Source: Deltaproteobacteria bacterium (GTDB taxonomy: Bacteria; Desulfobacterota; Desulfobacteria; C00003060; C00003106). Taken from it: a DNA stretch of 10,892 nucleotides. A program made the translations under genes and the position numbers. Shown piece by piece: positions 1-5,248 of this stretch. Under the pieces are notes generated by a model, which was not told the DNA's origin, did no database searches, and saw only the letters and a list, made by a program, of their open reading frames with translations. Within the stretch, counting starts at the first letter, position 1, and each line of letters opens with the position of its first letter. The stretch lies in assembly GCA_019314005.1 (NCBI GenBank), contig JAFDAE010000145.1, forward strand, positions 1 through 10,892. The letters run 5' to 3'.

Positions 1-1
1 G

Positions 2-292
2 ATCCACACTGTTGGTCCTATATGGCGCGGCGGGCCGTATAATGAGGAGAAGCTACTGGCTAATTGCTATAAGAGTTGTTTAAGGTGTGCGGTTGCTAAG
101 GAAATTAAGACTATTGCTTTTCCTTCTATTAGCACCGGAGCCTATGGATTCCCTGTAGATAGGGCCTGCAAGATTGCATTGAGAGAGACAATCTCTTTTC
201 TTGATCTCAGTCCCTCTTTGGGAAAAGTGATCTTTGTATGCTTTGGAAGGGATGTTTTAAAAAGTTATCAAAGAACCTATGGGGACTTATAG
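2..292 (+). CDS. Macro-domain protein (ADP-ribose / O-acetyl-ADP-ribose binding), 3' part
   Basis: Frame 2 is open from the left edge of the window to a TAG at 290-292, giving 96 residues that begin IHTVGPIW. The start lies outside the window. The stretch ISTGAYGFPVDRACKIAL near the middle (about residues 45-62) is the signature loop and following helix of macro domains of the YmdB/AF1521 type, which bind ADP-ribose and often hydrolyse O-acetyl-ADP-ribose or remove ADP-ribose from targets. IHTVGP and the closing strand VIFVCFGRDVLKSYQ also fit the family. Macro domains are about 170 residues, so roughly the N-terminal 75 residues are missing. The gene converges with the HU/IHF gene, with only 16 bp between the stops and no clear terminator. 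Recognition as a macro domain is firm, but the exact substrate cannot be told. Confidence 0.85.
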   Translation: MHTVGPIWRGGPYNEEKLLANCYKSCLRCAVAKEIKTIAFPSISTGAYGFPVDRACKIALRETISFLDLSPSLGKVIFVCFGRDVLKSYQRTYGDL

Positions 293-308
293 TCCGGCAG
301 TTCCTCTT

Positions 309-587
309 TTATTTAATATCAACCAGTTCTTTCAGTTCTTTTCCACACTTAAAAAATGGAAGCTTTTTTGGCGTTATTTGAACGGTTTCACCAGTTTTTG
401 GGTTTCTTCCTTCGTAACCCTTATACTTTTTTACAAAGAAGCTACAAAGGCCTCTTATTTCAACCCTGTCACCCTTTTCCAAGGCGCTTGTTATCTCGTC
501 GAAAAAGGTGCTTACCACCATTTCAGCATCTGATTTTGTGATGTCGGTGCTCTCTCTCAGGGCATCAATCAGTTCCCCTTTATTCAT
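309..587 (-). CDS. HU/IHF-family DNA-bending protein
   Basis: A 92-residue protein of the bacterial histone-like HU/IHF family. It is a small dimeric nucleoid protein that bends DNA and supports recombination, replication and transcription architecture. The order is typical: an N-terminal helix pair (MNKGELIDALRE, residues 1-12), the dimer core VSTFFDEITSALEKGDRVEIRG (about 25-46), then the beta-arm with RNPKTG at 61-66. The proline at 63 is the residue that intercalates into DNA. The C-terminal KKLPFFKCGKELKELV closes the fold. GLCSF replaces the usual GFGSF, and FFKCGKEL replaces FKPGKEL, leaving cysteines at 48 and 81. From memory this is a recurrent delta-proteobacterial variant. The family resemblance is closer to IHF-beta than HU, but the subunit cannot be fixed. 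The ATG at 587 is preceded by a clear AAGGAG. It is transcribed opposite to its neighbours. Confidence 0.93.
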   Translation of the reverse strand: MNKGELIDALRESTDITKSDAEMVVSTFFDEITSALEKGDRVEIRGLCSFFVKKYKGYEGRNPKTGETVQITPKKLPFFKCGKELKELVDIK

Positions 588-615
588 AGCCTTCTCCTTG
601 TCGCAATCCTGTAAT

Positions 616-627
616 GAGACCTTTGCA
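616..627 (+). repeat. Solitary 12-bp end of the GAGACCTTTGCA repeat family
   Basis: GAGACCTTTGCA matches the first 12 bp of the two complete elements at 1919-2083 and 3710-3851. No partner end (TGCAAAGGTCTC) is seen nearby, so this is either a remnant or a chance match. It falls in the leader of the HU/IHF gene. Confidence 0.4.
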
Positions 628-631
628 AATG

Positions 632-637
632 ATTATA
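632..637 (-). promoter_or_regulatory. Possible -10 box for the HU/IHF gene
   Basis: On the minus strand this reads TATAAT, 45 bp upstream of the HU/IHF ATG, which would give a leader of about 35-40 nt. No convincing -35 hexamer lies 16-18 bp further upstream. A TTGACT sits upstream, but its spacing to the nearest TATAGT is only 13. This is a weak call. Confidence 0.35.
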
Positions 638-726
638 TTCAACCTATGAAGAATTTTAGATACTATATAAGAAATTGAAAAGTCAAGAAGATTTAAGTTT
701 TTTTCAATAATTTGTTTCTCTTGTTG

Positions 727-973
727 GTAACTACTCAGGTTGTTAGGTTCACGGTTCACGGTTCAGGGTTGCTCGCCTTGTGCTCTTCATATTTACAAGG
801 CAGCATAGAGTTTCCTCTAAACTCCGTTGCAAGACCGCTTGGCGTTTCACAAGAACCGGATGAATTCCACATTGGTATAGCCCCTCTTTCACCTGCCCGC
901 CAATGCCAAGCGTTGGCAGGCGGGTCAGTTTAACCTTGAACCGTGAACCCCGGAACTTTGAACCTGAGTAGTT
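727..973. mobile_element. MITE-like element, about 247 bp, AACTACTCAGGTT ends
   Basis: The left end carries AACTACTCAGGTT (729-741) and the right end its exact reverse complement AACCTGAGTAGTT (961-973). Next to these the arms continue as imperfect 7-bp repeats: GGTTCAC GGTTCAC GGTTCAG on the left, and TTGAACC GTGAACC on the right. The 10-mer TCTCTTGTTG (extendable to GTTTCTCTTGTTG) occurs directly on both sides, at 714-726 and 971-983, as expected for a target-site duplication. No transposase is inside. The element fills most of the spacer between the HU/IHF and MEMO genes and contains the strong hairpin at 896-924. A 95-bp relative lies at 5154-5248. That this is a mobile non-autonomous element is inferred from the ends and flanking repeat. 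Confidence 0.72.
896..924. repeat. Strong GC-rich hairpin inside the element
   Basis: CCCGCC (896-901) pairs with GGCGGG (919-924), and TGCCAA (904-909) pairs with TTGGCA (913-918) around a GCG loop. Two unpaired A bases form a bulge. This gives 12 base pairs, mostly G-C. No T-run follows, so it is not a standard Rho-independent terminator. Confidence 0.7.
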
Positions 974-1039
974 TCTCTTGTTGAAGATTAACAATTATGA
1001 TATTTTACACGAGTTTCATCAACTAAGGAAACCATCTCC

Positions 1040-1843
1040 ATGATTCGTATACCCGCAGTTGCCGAACTTTTTTATCCCAAGGATTCTACACAACTTCACT
1101 ATGTTATCGAAGGTTGTATTGAGCCGGTTCTAAACAAAAAAACCGCCGTTGGCGTGATATCGCCTCACGCCGGGTATAGTTACTCCGGGAAAGTCGCCGG
1201 TGTTGTTTTTTCACAGATCAAAGTCCCCAAAACCGTTATTATTCTCGGCCCGAATCATGCCTGTGTAGGAGGATTCGCCTCAGTCGCATCAGATGGTGCA
1301 TGGGATATGCCCTGCGGTCTTGTGAGGATCAATGCGGATCTCGCCGAGATTATATTAAAACAAGACTCGCGATTTACTGAGGACGCCAAGGCTCATGCCG
1401 TAGAGCATTCTATCGAGTTGCAGGTTCCTTTTCTTCAATATTTTAGACCGGATGTGACGATTGTCCCGATTATATTTACACCTTTATCTTATGAGGCCTG
1501 CCAGTCAACAGGTAAGGCGTTGGCCAGGGCAATCCGTTTATACAAAAAAGACGTCCTCATAGTAGCCTCTTCCGATATGACCCATTATGAACCTCATGAT
1601 ATAGCAACTATTAAAGATTCCTTTGCTATTGACCGTATACTTGCCATGGATGGAGAAGGACTGTTAGAGACAGTATACCGCAATGAGATATCGATGTGCG
1701 GGGTAATTCCTGTTGCTATAGCCTTGGAAACATGCAAGATTCTGAAAGCGTGCAAAGCGAGTTTGGTGCGCTATGCTACATCCGGAGAGGTAAGCGGGGA
1801 TTATGACCAGGTAGTAGGGTATGGCGGCTTTATTATAACCTAG
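1040..1843 (+). CDS. amrB: AmmeMemoRadiSam system protein B (MEMO1 family)
   Basis: A 267-residue MEMO1-family protein. The family has a dioxygenase-like fold. Bacterial members are named AmmeMemoRadiSam system protein B because they usually travel with an AMMECR1 protein and a radical SAM protein. Motifs seen in order are SPHAGYSYSG (41-50), ILGPNH (68-73), EHSIELQVPFLQ (122-133), SSDMTHY (177-183) and SMCGV (218-222). H43, H73, H182 and C220 correspond to the metal-site residues described in human MEMO1, so the site looks intact. Length is normal for the family. The start is MIRIPAVAELFYP, with AAGGAAAC 10 bp upstream. No AMMECR1 or radical SAM partner lies in the window, so the gene is separated from the usual system here or the partners are elsewhere. 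The biochemical role is uncertain across the family. Confidence 0.92.
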   Translation: MIRIPAVAELFYPKDSTQLHYVIEGCIEPVLNKKTAVGVISPHAGYSYSGKVAGVVFSQIKVPKTVIILGPNHACVGGFASVASDGAWDMPCGLVRINADLAEIILKQDSRFTEDAKAHAVEHSIELQVPFLQYFRPDVTIVPIIFTPLSYEACQSTGKALARAIRLYKKDVLIVASSDMTHYEPHDIATIKDSFAIDRILAMDGEGLLETVYRNEISMCGVIPVAIALETCKILKACKASLVRYATSGEVSGDYDQVVGYGGFIIT

Positions 1844-1884
1844 AATTCTGGGACAGCCTCCTAGTGTCCGGCAAAGTTTTTGTC

Positions 1885-1913
1885 TTGACTTTTTTTCTTC
1901 ATTTTCATATAGC
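1885..1913 (+). promoter_or_regulatory. Sigma-70 promoter, originally for tRNA-Gln
   Basis: TTGACT (1885-1890), a spacer of exactly 17 bp, then TATAGC (1908-1913). The predicted start, about 7 bp downstream, coincides with the first bases of the inserted element at 1919. If the element and one AAAC copy are removed, the tRNA begins 13 bp after the -10 box, the spacing expected for a bacterial tRNA promoter. Confidence 0.7.
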
Positions 1914-1918
1914 CAAAC

Positions 1919-2083
1919 GAGACCTTTGCATAACGCGACATTTTTTTGTCAGGCAAGGAAGGCGAAAATCTTAACCGGAGGAATACATTGAGTATTTCGA
2001 GGATTAATATTTGAAGCCTGACGCCGCATCACGGACACGAAGTGAAGCGTCAGCGCTCATAATGGCAGTTATGCAAAGGTCTC
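1919..2083. mobile_element. MITE-like element, 165 bp, GAGACCTTTGCATAAC ends, copy 1
   Basis: The left end GAGACCTTTGCATAAC (1919-1934) has its exact reverse complement at 2068-2083, giving 16-bp terminal inverted repeats. AAAC flanks both sides (1915-1918 and 2084-2087) as a 4-bp target duplication. The interior has further inverted repeats (GTCAGGC with GCCTGAC, CTGACGC with GCGTCAG), so the RNA would fold into a long hairpin. The first 116 bp match copy 2 at 3710 at more than 90% by eye, then copy 1 has an extra segment of about 23 bp. No transposase is present. The ends and 4-bp duplication resemble IS5-family elements, an inference from memory. Confidence 0.85.
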
Positions 2084-2094
2084 AAACTACATTT

Positions 2095-2168
2095 TGGGGG
2101 ATCGTCTAGTGGTAGGACAATGGACTCTGGCTCCATTGGCGGGGGTTCGAATCCTCCTCCCCCAGCCA
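2095..2168 (+). tRNA. tRNA-Gln (anticodon CTG)
   Basis: A complete cloverleaf. The acceptor stem TGGGGGA (2095-2101) pairs with TCCCCCA (2158-2164). The D arm is GTC-TAGTGGTAG-GAC. The anticodon stem ATGGA/TCCAT (2120-2124 and 2132-2136) holds the loop CTCTGGC with anticodon CTG at 2127-2129, reading CAG (glutamine). The T stem GGGGG/CCTCC holds the loop TTCGAAT. G2165 is the discriminator base and CCA is encoded at 2166-2168. A weak U1-A72 first pair is typical of bacterial tRNA-Gln. The gene lies 11 bp after the 165-bp element, so its precursor should carry a long element-derived leader if transcribed from the promoter at 1885. Confidence 0.96.
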
Positions 2169-2196
2169 CATCTTATCTTGTCATTCCTATGTAAAT

Positions 2197-2230
2197 GCCC
2201 GTAAAATTATAAAGGACTAATTTTACGGGC
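2197..2230 (+). terminator. Hairpin downstream of tRNA-Gln, possible terminator
   Basis: GCCCGTAAAATTA (2197-2209) and TAATTTTACGGGC (2218-2230) are perfect 13-bp complements around an 8-nt loop, 29 bp after the tRNA. The T-run after the stem is poor, so termination may be weak or the hairpin may be a small repeat. Confidence 0.55.
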
Positions 2231-2383
2231 GCGTCAAATTTTATCCTAATCTTTTCATAGTGTTAGCACTTGTGAAAGCCTTCTCTGTATTTTCTGTTAA
2301 ATGTGTCTTTAAATAGTACCGATAAGATTATAAAGCGTCGTCATTAGAGGCAATAATTGCGGAAAAAGGTTGTTGGAGGGAAA

Positions 2384-2578
2384 ATGAAAAAGGATTCAGA
2401 AGACGATACCTTGAAGGATCTTGCACTCATTGAATATTTTATAAACTATCAAGTTTCCCTCGATCATGAAGTTCATGAGAATAACAAAATTTCAAGGTTT
2501 GCTATACCCCGTCATACCCAATGGATAGGATGGCTCATAGAACCCTCAGACGAAGATGACCCACAAACCCCCTTTTAA
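2384..2578 (+). CDS. Small protein of unknown function, 64 aa
   Basis: I do not recognise a family. The frame begins MKKDSEDDTLKDLALIEYFINYQ and ends EPSDEDDPQTPF. It is acidic at both ends with a hydrophobic, partly helical middle (ALIEYFINYQVSL) and a WIGWLIEP segment, with no signal peptide or clear membrane span. The ATG at 2384 is chosen because GGAGGG (2375-2380) lies just upstream; a TTG at 2357 would add nine residues but has no better site. It stands alone between the tRNA-Gln hairpin and the 22-bp inverted repeat at 2600-2666. The good ribosome site supports a real gene. The small size and unknown family argue for caution. Confidence 0.5.
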   Translation: MKKDSEDDTLKDLALIEYFINYQVSLDHEVHENNKISRFAIPRHTQWIGWLIEPSDEDDPQTPF

Positions 2579-2599
2579 TGATTTCATCACTGTACTATA

Positions 2600-2666
2600 A
2601 CCTAAATTGAGCGATTTTTGACTCGATCTGCACCAATCTCTTCCTCAAAAATCGCTCAACTTAGGT
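2600..2666. repeat. 22-bp inverted repeat, ACCTAA-TTGAGCG family
   Basis: The arm at 2600-2621 and the arm at 2645-2666 are reverse complements over 22 bp with one mismatch (A versus G after ACCTAA), around a 23-nt loop. It starts 21 bp after the stop of the 64-aa gene. It lacks a terminal T-run. It may act as a terminator-like or mRNA-stabilising hairpin, or be a small palindromic repeat element. Confidence 0.65.
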
Positions 2667-2708
2667 ATAAATCTTCTTAACCACAATCACGAAACCATCA
2701 AAATTAAT

Positions 2709-2797
2709 GGCGTCGTAAAAAGTCCAATCTACTACGCCTTGTATATTGATCTTTTTACTTAGCCATCCTTTATCAAACTCAAGACTTTTTACGAGAT
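2709..2797. mobile_element. MITE-like element, 89 bp, TCGTAAAAAGTC ends, 13-bp flanking repeats
   Basis: TCGTAAAAAGTC (2713-2724) has its exact reverse complement GACTTTTTACGA at 2783-2794. CATCAAAATTAAT occurs identically at 2696-2708 and 2798-2810, directly bounding the element. A 13-bp exact direct repeat around an inverted-repeat unit reads as a target-site duplication or a recombination scar. There is no coding capacity inside. Confidence 0.68.
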
Positions 2798-2839
2798 CAT
2801 CAAAATTAATTAAGTAGGATCAGAATTTTCGGATAGCCT

Positions 2840-3166
2840 CTAAGGTAAAGGCTTGAACACTACAGTTTGATCTGGTGCAATAGTGGGAACCAAGTCTATA
2901 ACATCAGAATGTGTCATCCGGTTCCTGGCTGCCTGAGAAATAGAGACGCGGAAAGCAGGGCTGTTAGAGATAGGTTTGTTATGAACAGACTGGACATATA
3001 AAGTCGATGTTACCCTCCCTGTTTTGAGGGAACGCTGAGTGTTTTCCTTTTGAACGGCTTTTTTTAAATGACGGTAAAAGGGCCTACGCCGACGGTAAAC
3101 CTCATTCAACGATTTAATATTGCGGATTGTACCTACAGGTGTTACCTTCAATGGACCCTCCATCAT
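2840..3166 (-). CDS. Hypothetical protein, 108 aa or slightly shorter
   Basis: I do not recognise a family. The protein is very basic in its first half (YRRRRPFYRHLKKAVQKENTQRSLKTGRV). It then has an AFRVSISQAARNRMTHSDVIDL segment and ends in APDQTVVFKPLP. No signal peptide, membrane span or cysteine is present. Upstream of the ATG at 3166 there is no good ribosome site. GGAGGG lies at 3156-3161 on the minus strand, 4 bp before an in-frame TTG at 3151, so translation may start there as MKVTPVGTIRNIKSL. It is divergent from rpmF across a 200-bp spacer. The length, lack of a competing frame and a plausible internal start suggest a real gene, but function is unknown. Confidence 0.5.
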   Translation of the reverse strand: MMEGPLKVTPVGTIRNIKSLNEVYRRRRPFYRHLKKAVQKENTQRSLKTGRVTSTLYVQSVHNKPISNSPAFRVSISQAARNRMTHSDVIDLVPTIAPDQTVVFKPLP

Positions 3167-3234
3167 TATTAAATAAATATCAACTAATCAAAACATTAGT
3201 CAAGGGATGAAGTTATGATGTGTGGGAAAATTTC

Positions 3235-3262
3235 TTGACAAAAAATTATAGTTTATTATATT
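3235..3262 (+). promoter_or_regulatory. Sigma-70 promoter upstream of rpmF
   Basis: TTGACA (3235-3240), a 16-bp spacer, then TATATT (3257-3262) in an AT-rich stretch. This predicts a start near 3270 and a leader of about 100 nt before rpmF. The leader has a small hairpin (AGCG-GTTATT-CGCT). It is the only convincing promoter ahead of the plus-strand cluster. Confidence 0.65.
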
Positions 3263-3369
3263 TATCAATTTGCTTTTTCGTTATTTGTTGACCTTAGTAT
3301 GCATCTAGCGGTTATTCGCTGATATTTTCCCAGGTTGGAGAAGCAATAAAATTATTTTTAGGAGGAAGT

Positions 3370-3552
3370 ATGGCTGTACCGAAGCGTAAAACTTCAAAGT
3401 CGAGAAGGGATAAACGTAAAAGCCAATGGAAGACTGCTGCGCCCGGTCTTTCTGTTTGTCCCCAGTGTAATGAATCCAAATTGCCTCATCGTGCCTGTCC
3501 AAGTTGCGGAACTTACAAGGGCCGTACTATAGAGGAAACGGAAGAAATATAA
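3370..3552 (+). CDS. rpmF: 50S ribosomal protein L32
   Basis: A 60-residue ribosomal protein L32 beginning [20 protein letters not shown], the standard N terminus. It has a zinc ribbon with cysteine pairs at C30/C33 (CPQC) and C43/C46 (CPSC), so this is the zinc-binding form. It sits in the large ribosomal subunit. AGGAGG at 3360-3365 lies just upstream of the ATG. In many bacteria rpmF heads a fatty-acid and phospholipid operon (plsX-fabH-fabD-fabG-acpP-fabF). Here fabG-acpP-fabF follow, but plsX, fabH and fabD are absent from the gap and an acyl-CoA dehydrogenase with etfBA is present instead. The stop codon is followed at once by a repeat element. Confidence 0.97.
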   Translation: MAVPKRKTSKSRRDKRKSQWKTAAPGLSVCPQCNESKLPHRACPSCGTYKGRTIEETEEI

Positions 3553-3666
3553 TCCAGAGATGGCATTTCCTGTCCCGATAACGTTAGCTCATAGCTAATA
3601 GGTCTATGAGCTAAGAGCTATAAGCTAACTCGTCTCGGAACAAAATCTACCATTTCTGGATGGACA
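3553..3666. mobile_element. MITE-like element, about 114 bp, TGTCCATCCAGAAATGG family, copy 1
   Basis: The right arm at 3640-3666 (ending CTGGATGGACA) is identical over 27 bp to the right arm of the element at 4998-5142. The left arm begins at ATCCAGAGATGG, directly after the rpmF stop codon. It matches the inverted right arm at about 20 of 27 positions, so it appears eroded or truncated by 5 bp. The interior (3587-3630) is an inverted set of 7-bp words such as AGCTAAG AGCTATA AGCTAAC. No coding capacity. Confidence 0.7.
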
Positions 3667-3709
3667 TTGATGAACTGATCTGTAGTTGCTTGTTGTAACT
3701 TTATGAAGA

Positions 3710-3851
3710 GAGACCTTTGCATAACGCGACATTTTTTCGTCAGGCAAGGAAGGCAAGAAATTTAACCGGAGGAATACATTGGGTATTTCGAGGATTAAAT
3801 TTTGAAGCCTGACGCCGCATCACGGGGAAATGGCAGTTATACAAAGGCCTC
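3710..3851. mobile_element. MITE-like element, 142 bp, GAGACCTTTGCATAAC ends, copy 2
   Basis: The same family as 1919-2083. It opens GAGACCTTTGCATAACGCG and closes ATACAAAGGCCTC, a right end with two substitutions. GAAGA flanks both sides (3705-3709 and 3852-3856), a likely target duplication. Compared with copy 1 it lacks about 23 bp near the right end. The element ends 17 bp before the acyl-CoA dehydrogenase start, so it makes up most of that gene's leader. Confidence 0.83.
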
Positions 3852-3868
3852 GAAGAAGGATGAGACGC

Positions 3869-4999
3869 ATGGATTATTTTTTGACCGAAGAACAGGAGAT
3901 GATCAAAGATCTCGCCCGCCAGATTGCCCAGGAACGAATACTCCCCATACGGGCAAAGTTGGACGAGGAGGAGACATTCCCCTGGGATATTATGGAAGCT
4001 CTGGCGCAGGCAGATCTTTTTGGCTTGATCGTTCCTGAAGAGTATGGTGGTTTGGGTGGGGGCACTCTTGAAAGCGCCATTGCCATCGAAGAGCTTGCCC
4101 GGGTTTGCGCCGGTATAACAACAACCTATTCTGCAAGTGGCCTCGGGACCTATCCGATTATTCTTTCAGGAAGTGAGGAACAAAAGAAAAAATATCTTCC
4201 TGACATTGCCAGCGGTAAACACCTGGCTGCCTTTGCAGTCACCGAATCCAACGCGGGAAGTGATGCCAGCAACGTGCGTACTACAGCGGTAAAAGATGGC
4301 GATCACTATGTGCTCAATGGTACTAAACAGTGGATCACCAACGGTGGCGAAGCTCATATTTATACTGTTATAGCAATGACCGACCGCAGTAAAGGCGCTC
4401 GCGGGGCGAGTGCCTTTATTCTTGAAAAGGGAGATCCAGGATTTGAATTCGGTAAAAAAAAAAAAAAAATGGGTTTTAATGACTGCCGTATTCCTGCTGA
4501 CCGATTGATCGCAAAAGAAGGGCAGGGGTTTATTGTGACAATGAAGACCTTTGATCGGTCCCGTCCCGGTATCGGGGCCGCGGCTGTAGGTTTGGCTCAA
4601 GGGGCTATCGACATGGCCGTTGAATATGCCAGGGAGCGGGTTCAGTTCGGAAAACCGATTATCTCATTTCAGGCTGTTCAACATATGCTTGCCGACATGG
4701 CAACCCAGACGGAGGCCGCCAGAGCGCTTGTATACGCAGTATCAAGACATATTGATGGCGGAGCAAAAGATGTGTCAAAGGCGGCGGCAATGTCTAAATA
4801 TTTTCCGTCTGATGTGGCTATGAAGGTTACCACCGATGCGGTACAGATCCTGGGTGGATATGGATATATGCGGGATTACCCTGCGGAAAAGATGATGCGG
4901 GATGCTAAAATACTCCAGATCTTTGAGGGTACTAACCAGATTCAGCGCAATATTGTGGGGCAAGCGTTGAACAAGGAGTATGGTAAGAAAAATAGGTAG
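3869..4999 (+). CDS. Acyl-CoA dehydrogenase (ETF-linked flavoprotein)
   Basis: A 376-residue acyl-CoA dehydrogenase, a cytosolic FAD enzyme that interconverts acyl-CoA and trans-2-enoyl-CoA with ETF as electron partner. Seen in order: the N-terminal helical domain, the flavin motif FAVTESNAGSDASNVRTTA (122-140), WITNGG (155-160), the C-terminal domain with ERVQFGKPI (256-264), QILGGYGYM (326-334), and IFEGTNQIQRNIVG (351-364). E353 is the catalytic base of the short-chain/butyryl type. The ATG at 3869 is chosen because MDYFLTEEQ is the family start and AGGA lies 8 bp upstream. An ATG at 3830 would add 13 residues encoded by the inserted element. Oddly, after KKKKKMG (196-202, encoded by 15 A bases) the chain goes directly to FNDCRIPADRL, where relatives have about 10 more residues. 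It is followed by etfB and etfA, its probable redox partners. Confidence 0.93.
   Translation: MDYFLTEEQEMIKDLARQIAQERILPIRAKLDEEETFPWDIMEALAQADLFGLIVPEEYGGLGGGTLESAIAIEELARVCAGITTTYSASGLGTYPIILSGSEEQKKKYLPDIASGKHLAAFAVTESNAGSDASNVRTTAVKDGDHYVLNGTKQWITNGGEAHIYTVIAMTDRSKGARGASAFILEKGDPGFEFGKKKKKMGFNDCRIPADRLIAKEGQGFIVTMKTFDRSRPGIGAAAVGLAQGAIDMAVEYARERVQFGKPIISFQAVQHMLADMATQTEAARALVYAVSRHIDGGAKDVSKAAAMSKYFPSDVAMKVTTDAVQILGGYGYMRDYPAEKMMRDAKILQIFEGTNQIQRNIVGQALNKEYGKKNR
4454..4468 (+). repeat. A15 homopolymer inside the acyl-CoA dehydrogenase gene
   Basis: Fifteen consecutive A bases encode five lysines (residues 196-200). Relatives commonly have an acidic residue within this lysine cluster, which would break the run. 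Such a tract is prone to polymerase slippage and to sequencing or assembly error. The frame downstream is intact with 15 A. Confidence 0.95.
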
Positions 5000-5142
5000 T
5001 GTCCATCCAGGAATGGCATCTTTTGCCCCAATACTACGTTCTCCGCAGGTTTCTATCCTCGACGTAGCGCTGCTACGCCTGCGGTAAAAACCTTTGTGCG
5101 GCCTTGTCTTGGGACAAAATCTACCATTTCTGGATGGACACT
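4998..5142. mobile_element. MITE-like element, 145 bp, AGTGTCCATCCAG family, copy 2
   Basis: The left end AGTGTCCATCCAGGAATGG (from 4998) is the inverted partner of the right end CCATTTCTGGATGGACACT (to 5142). The arms agree at most positions over about 32 bp. The right arm (5114-5140) is identical over 27 bp to that of copy 1 at 3640-3666. Inside, CCGCAGG pairs with CCTGCGG and CGTAGC pairs with GCTACG around GCT, so the RNA folds as nested hairpins. The first two bases of the element, AG, are part of the stop codon of the acyl-CoA dehydrogenase gene (TAG, 4997-4999). Confidence 0.8.
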
Positions 5143-5153
5143 CAATAAGTTTT

Positions 5154-5248
5154 GTAACTACTCAGGTTCACGGTTAGAGAGCGATGAAGATTGAACGTTT
5201 TGAAGATATTGAACCCTGAACCCCGGAACTGTGAACCTGAGCAGCTAC
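5154..5248. mobile_element. MITE-like element, 95 bp, GTAACTACTCAGGTT ends
   Basis: The left 22 bp (from GTAACTACTCAGG, 5154) and the inverted right 22 bp (to CCTGAGCAGCTAC, 5248) agree at 19 positions. TAAGTTTT flanks both sides exactly (5146-5153 and 5249-5256), a clean 8-bp target duplication. The left 15 bp equal the left end of the larger element at 727, so both belong to one family. The right part carries 7-bp words (CTGAACC, CCGGAAC). It ends 35 bp before the etfB start. Confidence 0.82.

Noticed and set aside
309..587. Unusual cysteines in the HU/IHF protein as a redox switch
   Set aside because: The C48 and C81 positions recur, as far as I recall, in related delta-proteobacterial proteins; nothing in the sequence shows a redox role.
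712..994. Open frames on both strands inside the 727-973 element
   Set aside because: They consist of translated repeat words (TLNREP-like) with no family resemblance and no ribosome site.
2095..2168. tRNA-Gln as an attachment site of an integrated element
   Set aside because: No integrase and no duplicated 3' tRNA fragment are seen in the window.
2263..2270. TTAGCACT, resembling half of a CIRCE heat-shock operator
   Set aside because: The inverted partner AGTGCTAA does not follow at the required 9-bp distance, and no chaperone gene is near.
3287..3315. Second promoter for rpmF (TTGACC with GTTATT)
   Set aside because: The -10 match is poor compared with the TTGACA/TATATT promoter at 3235-3262.
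4166..4600. Minus-strand 144-codon frame opposite the acyl-CoA dehydrogenase gene
   Set aside because: It is a shadow of a well-supported gene; its phenylalanine run is the complement of the A15 lysine tract.
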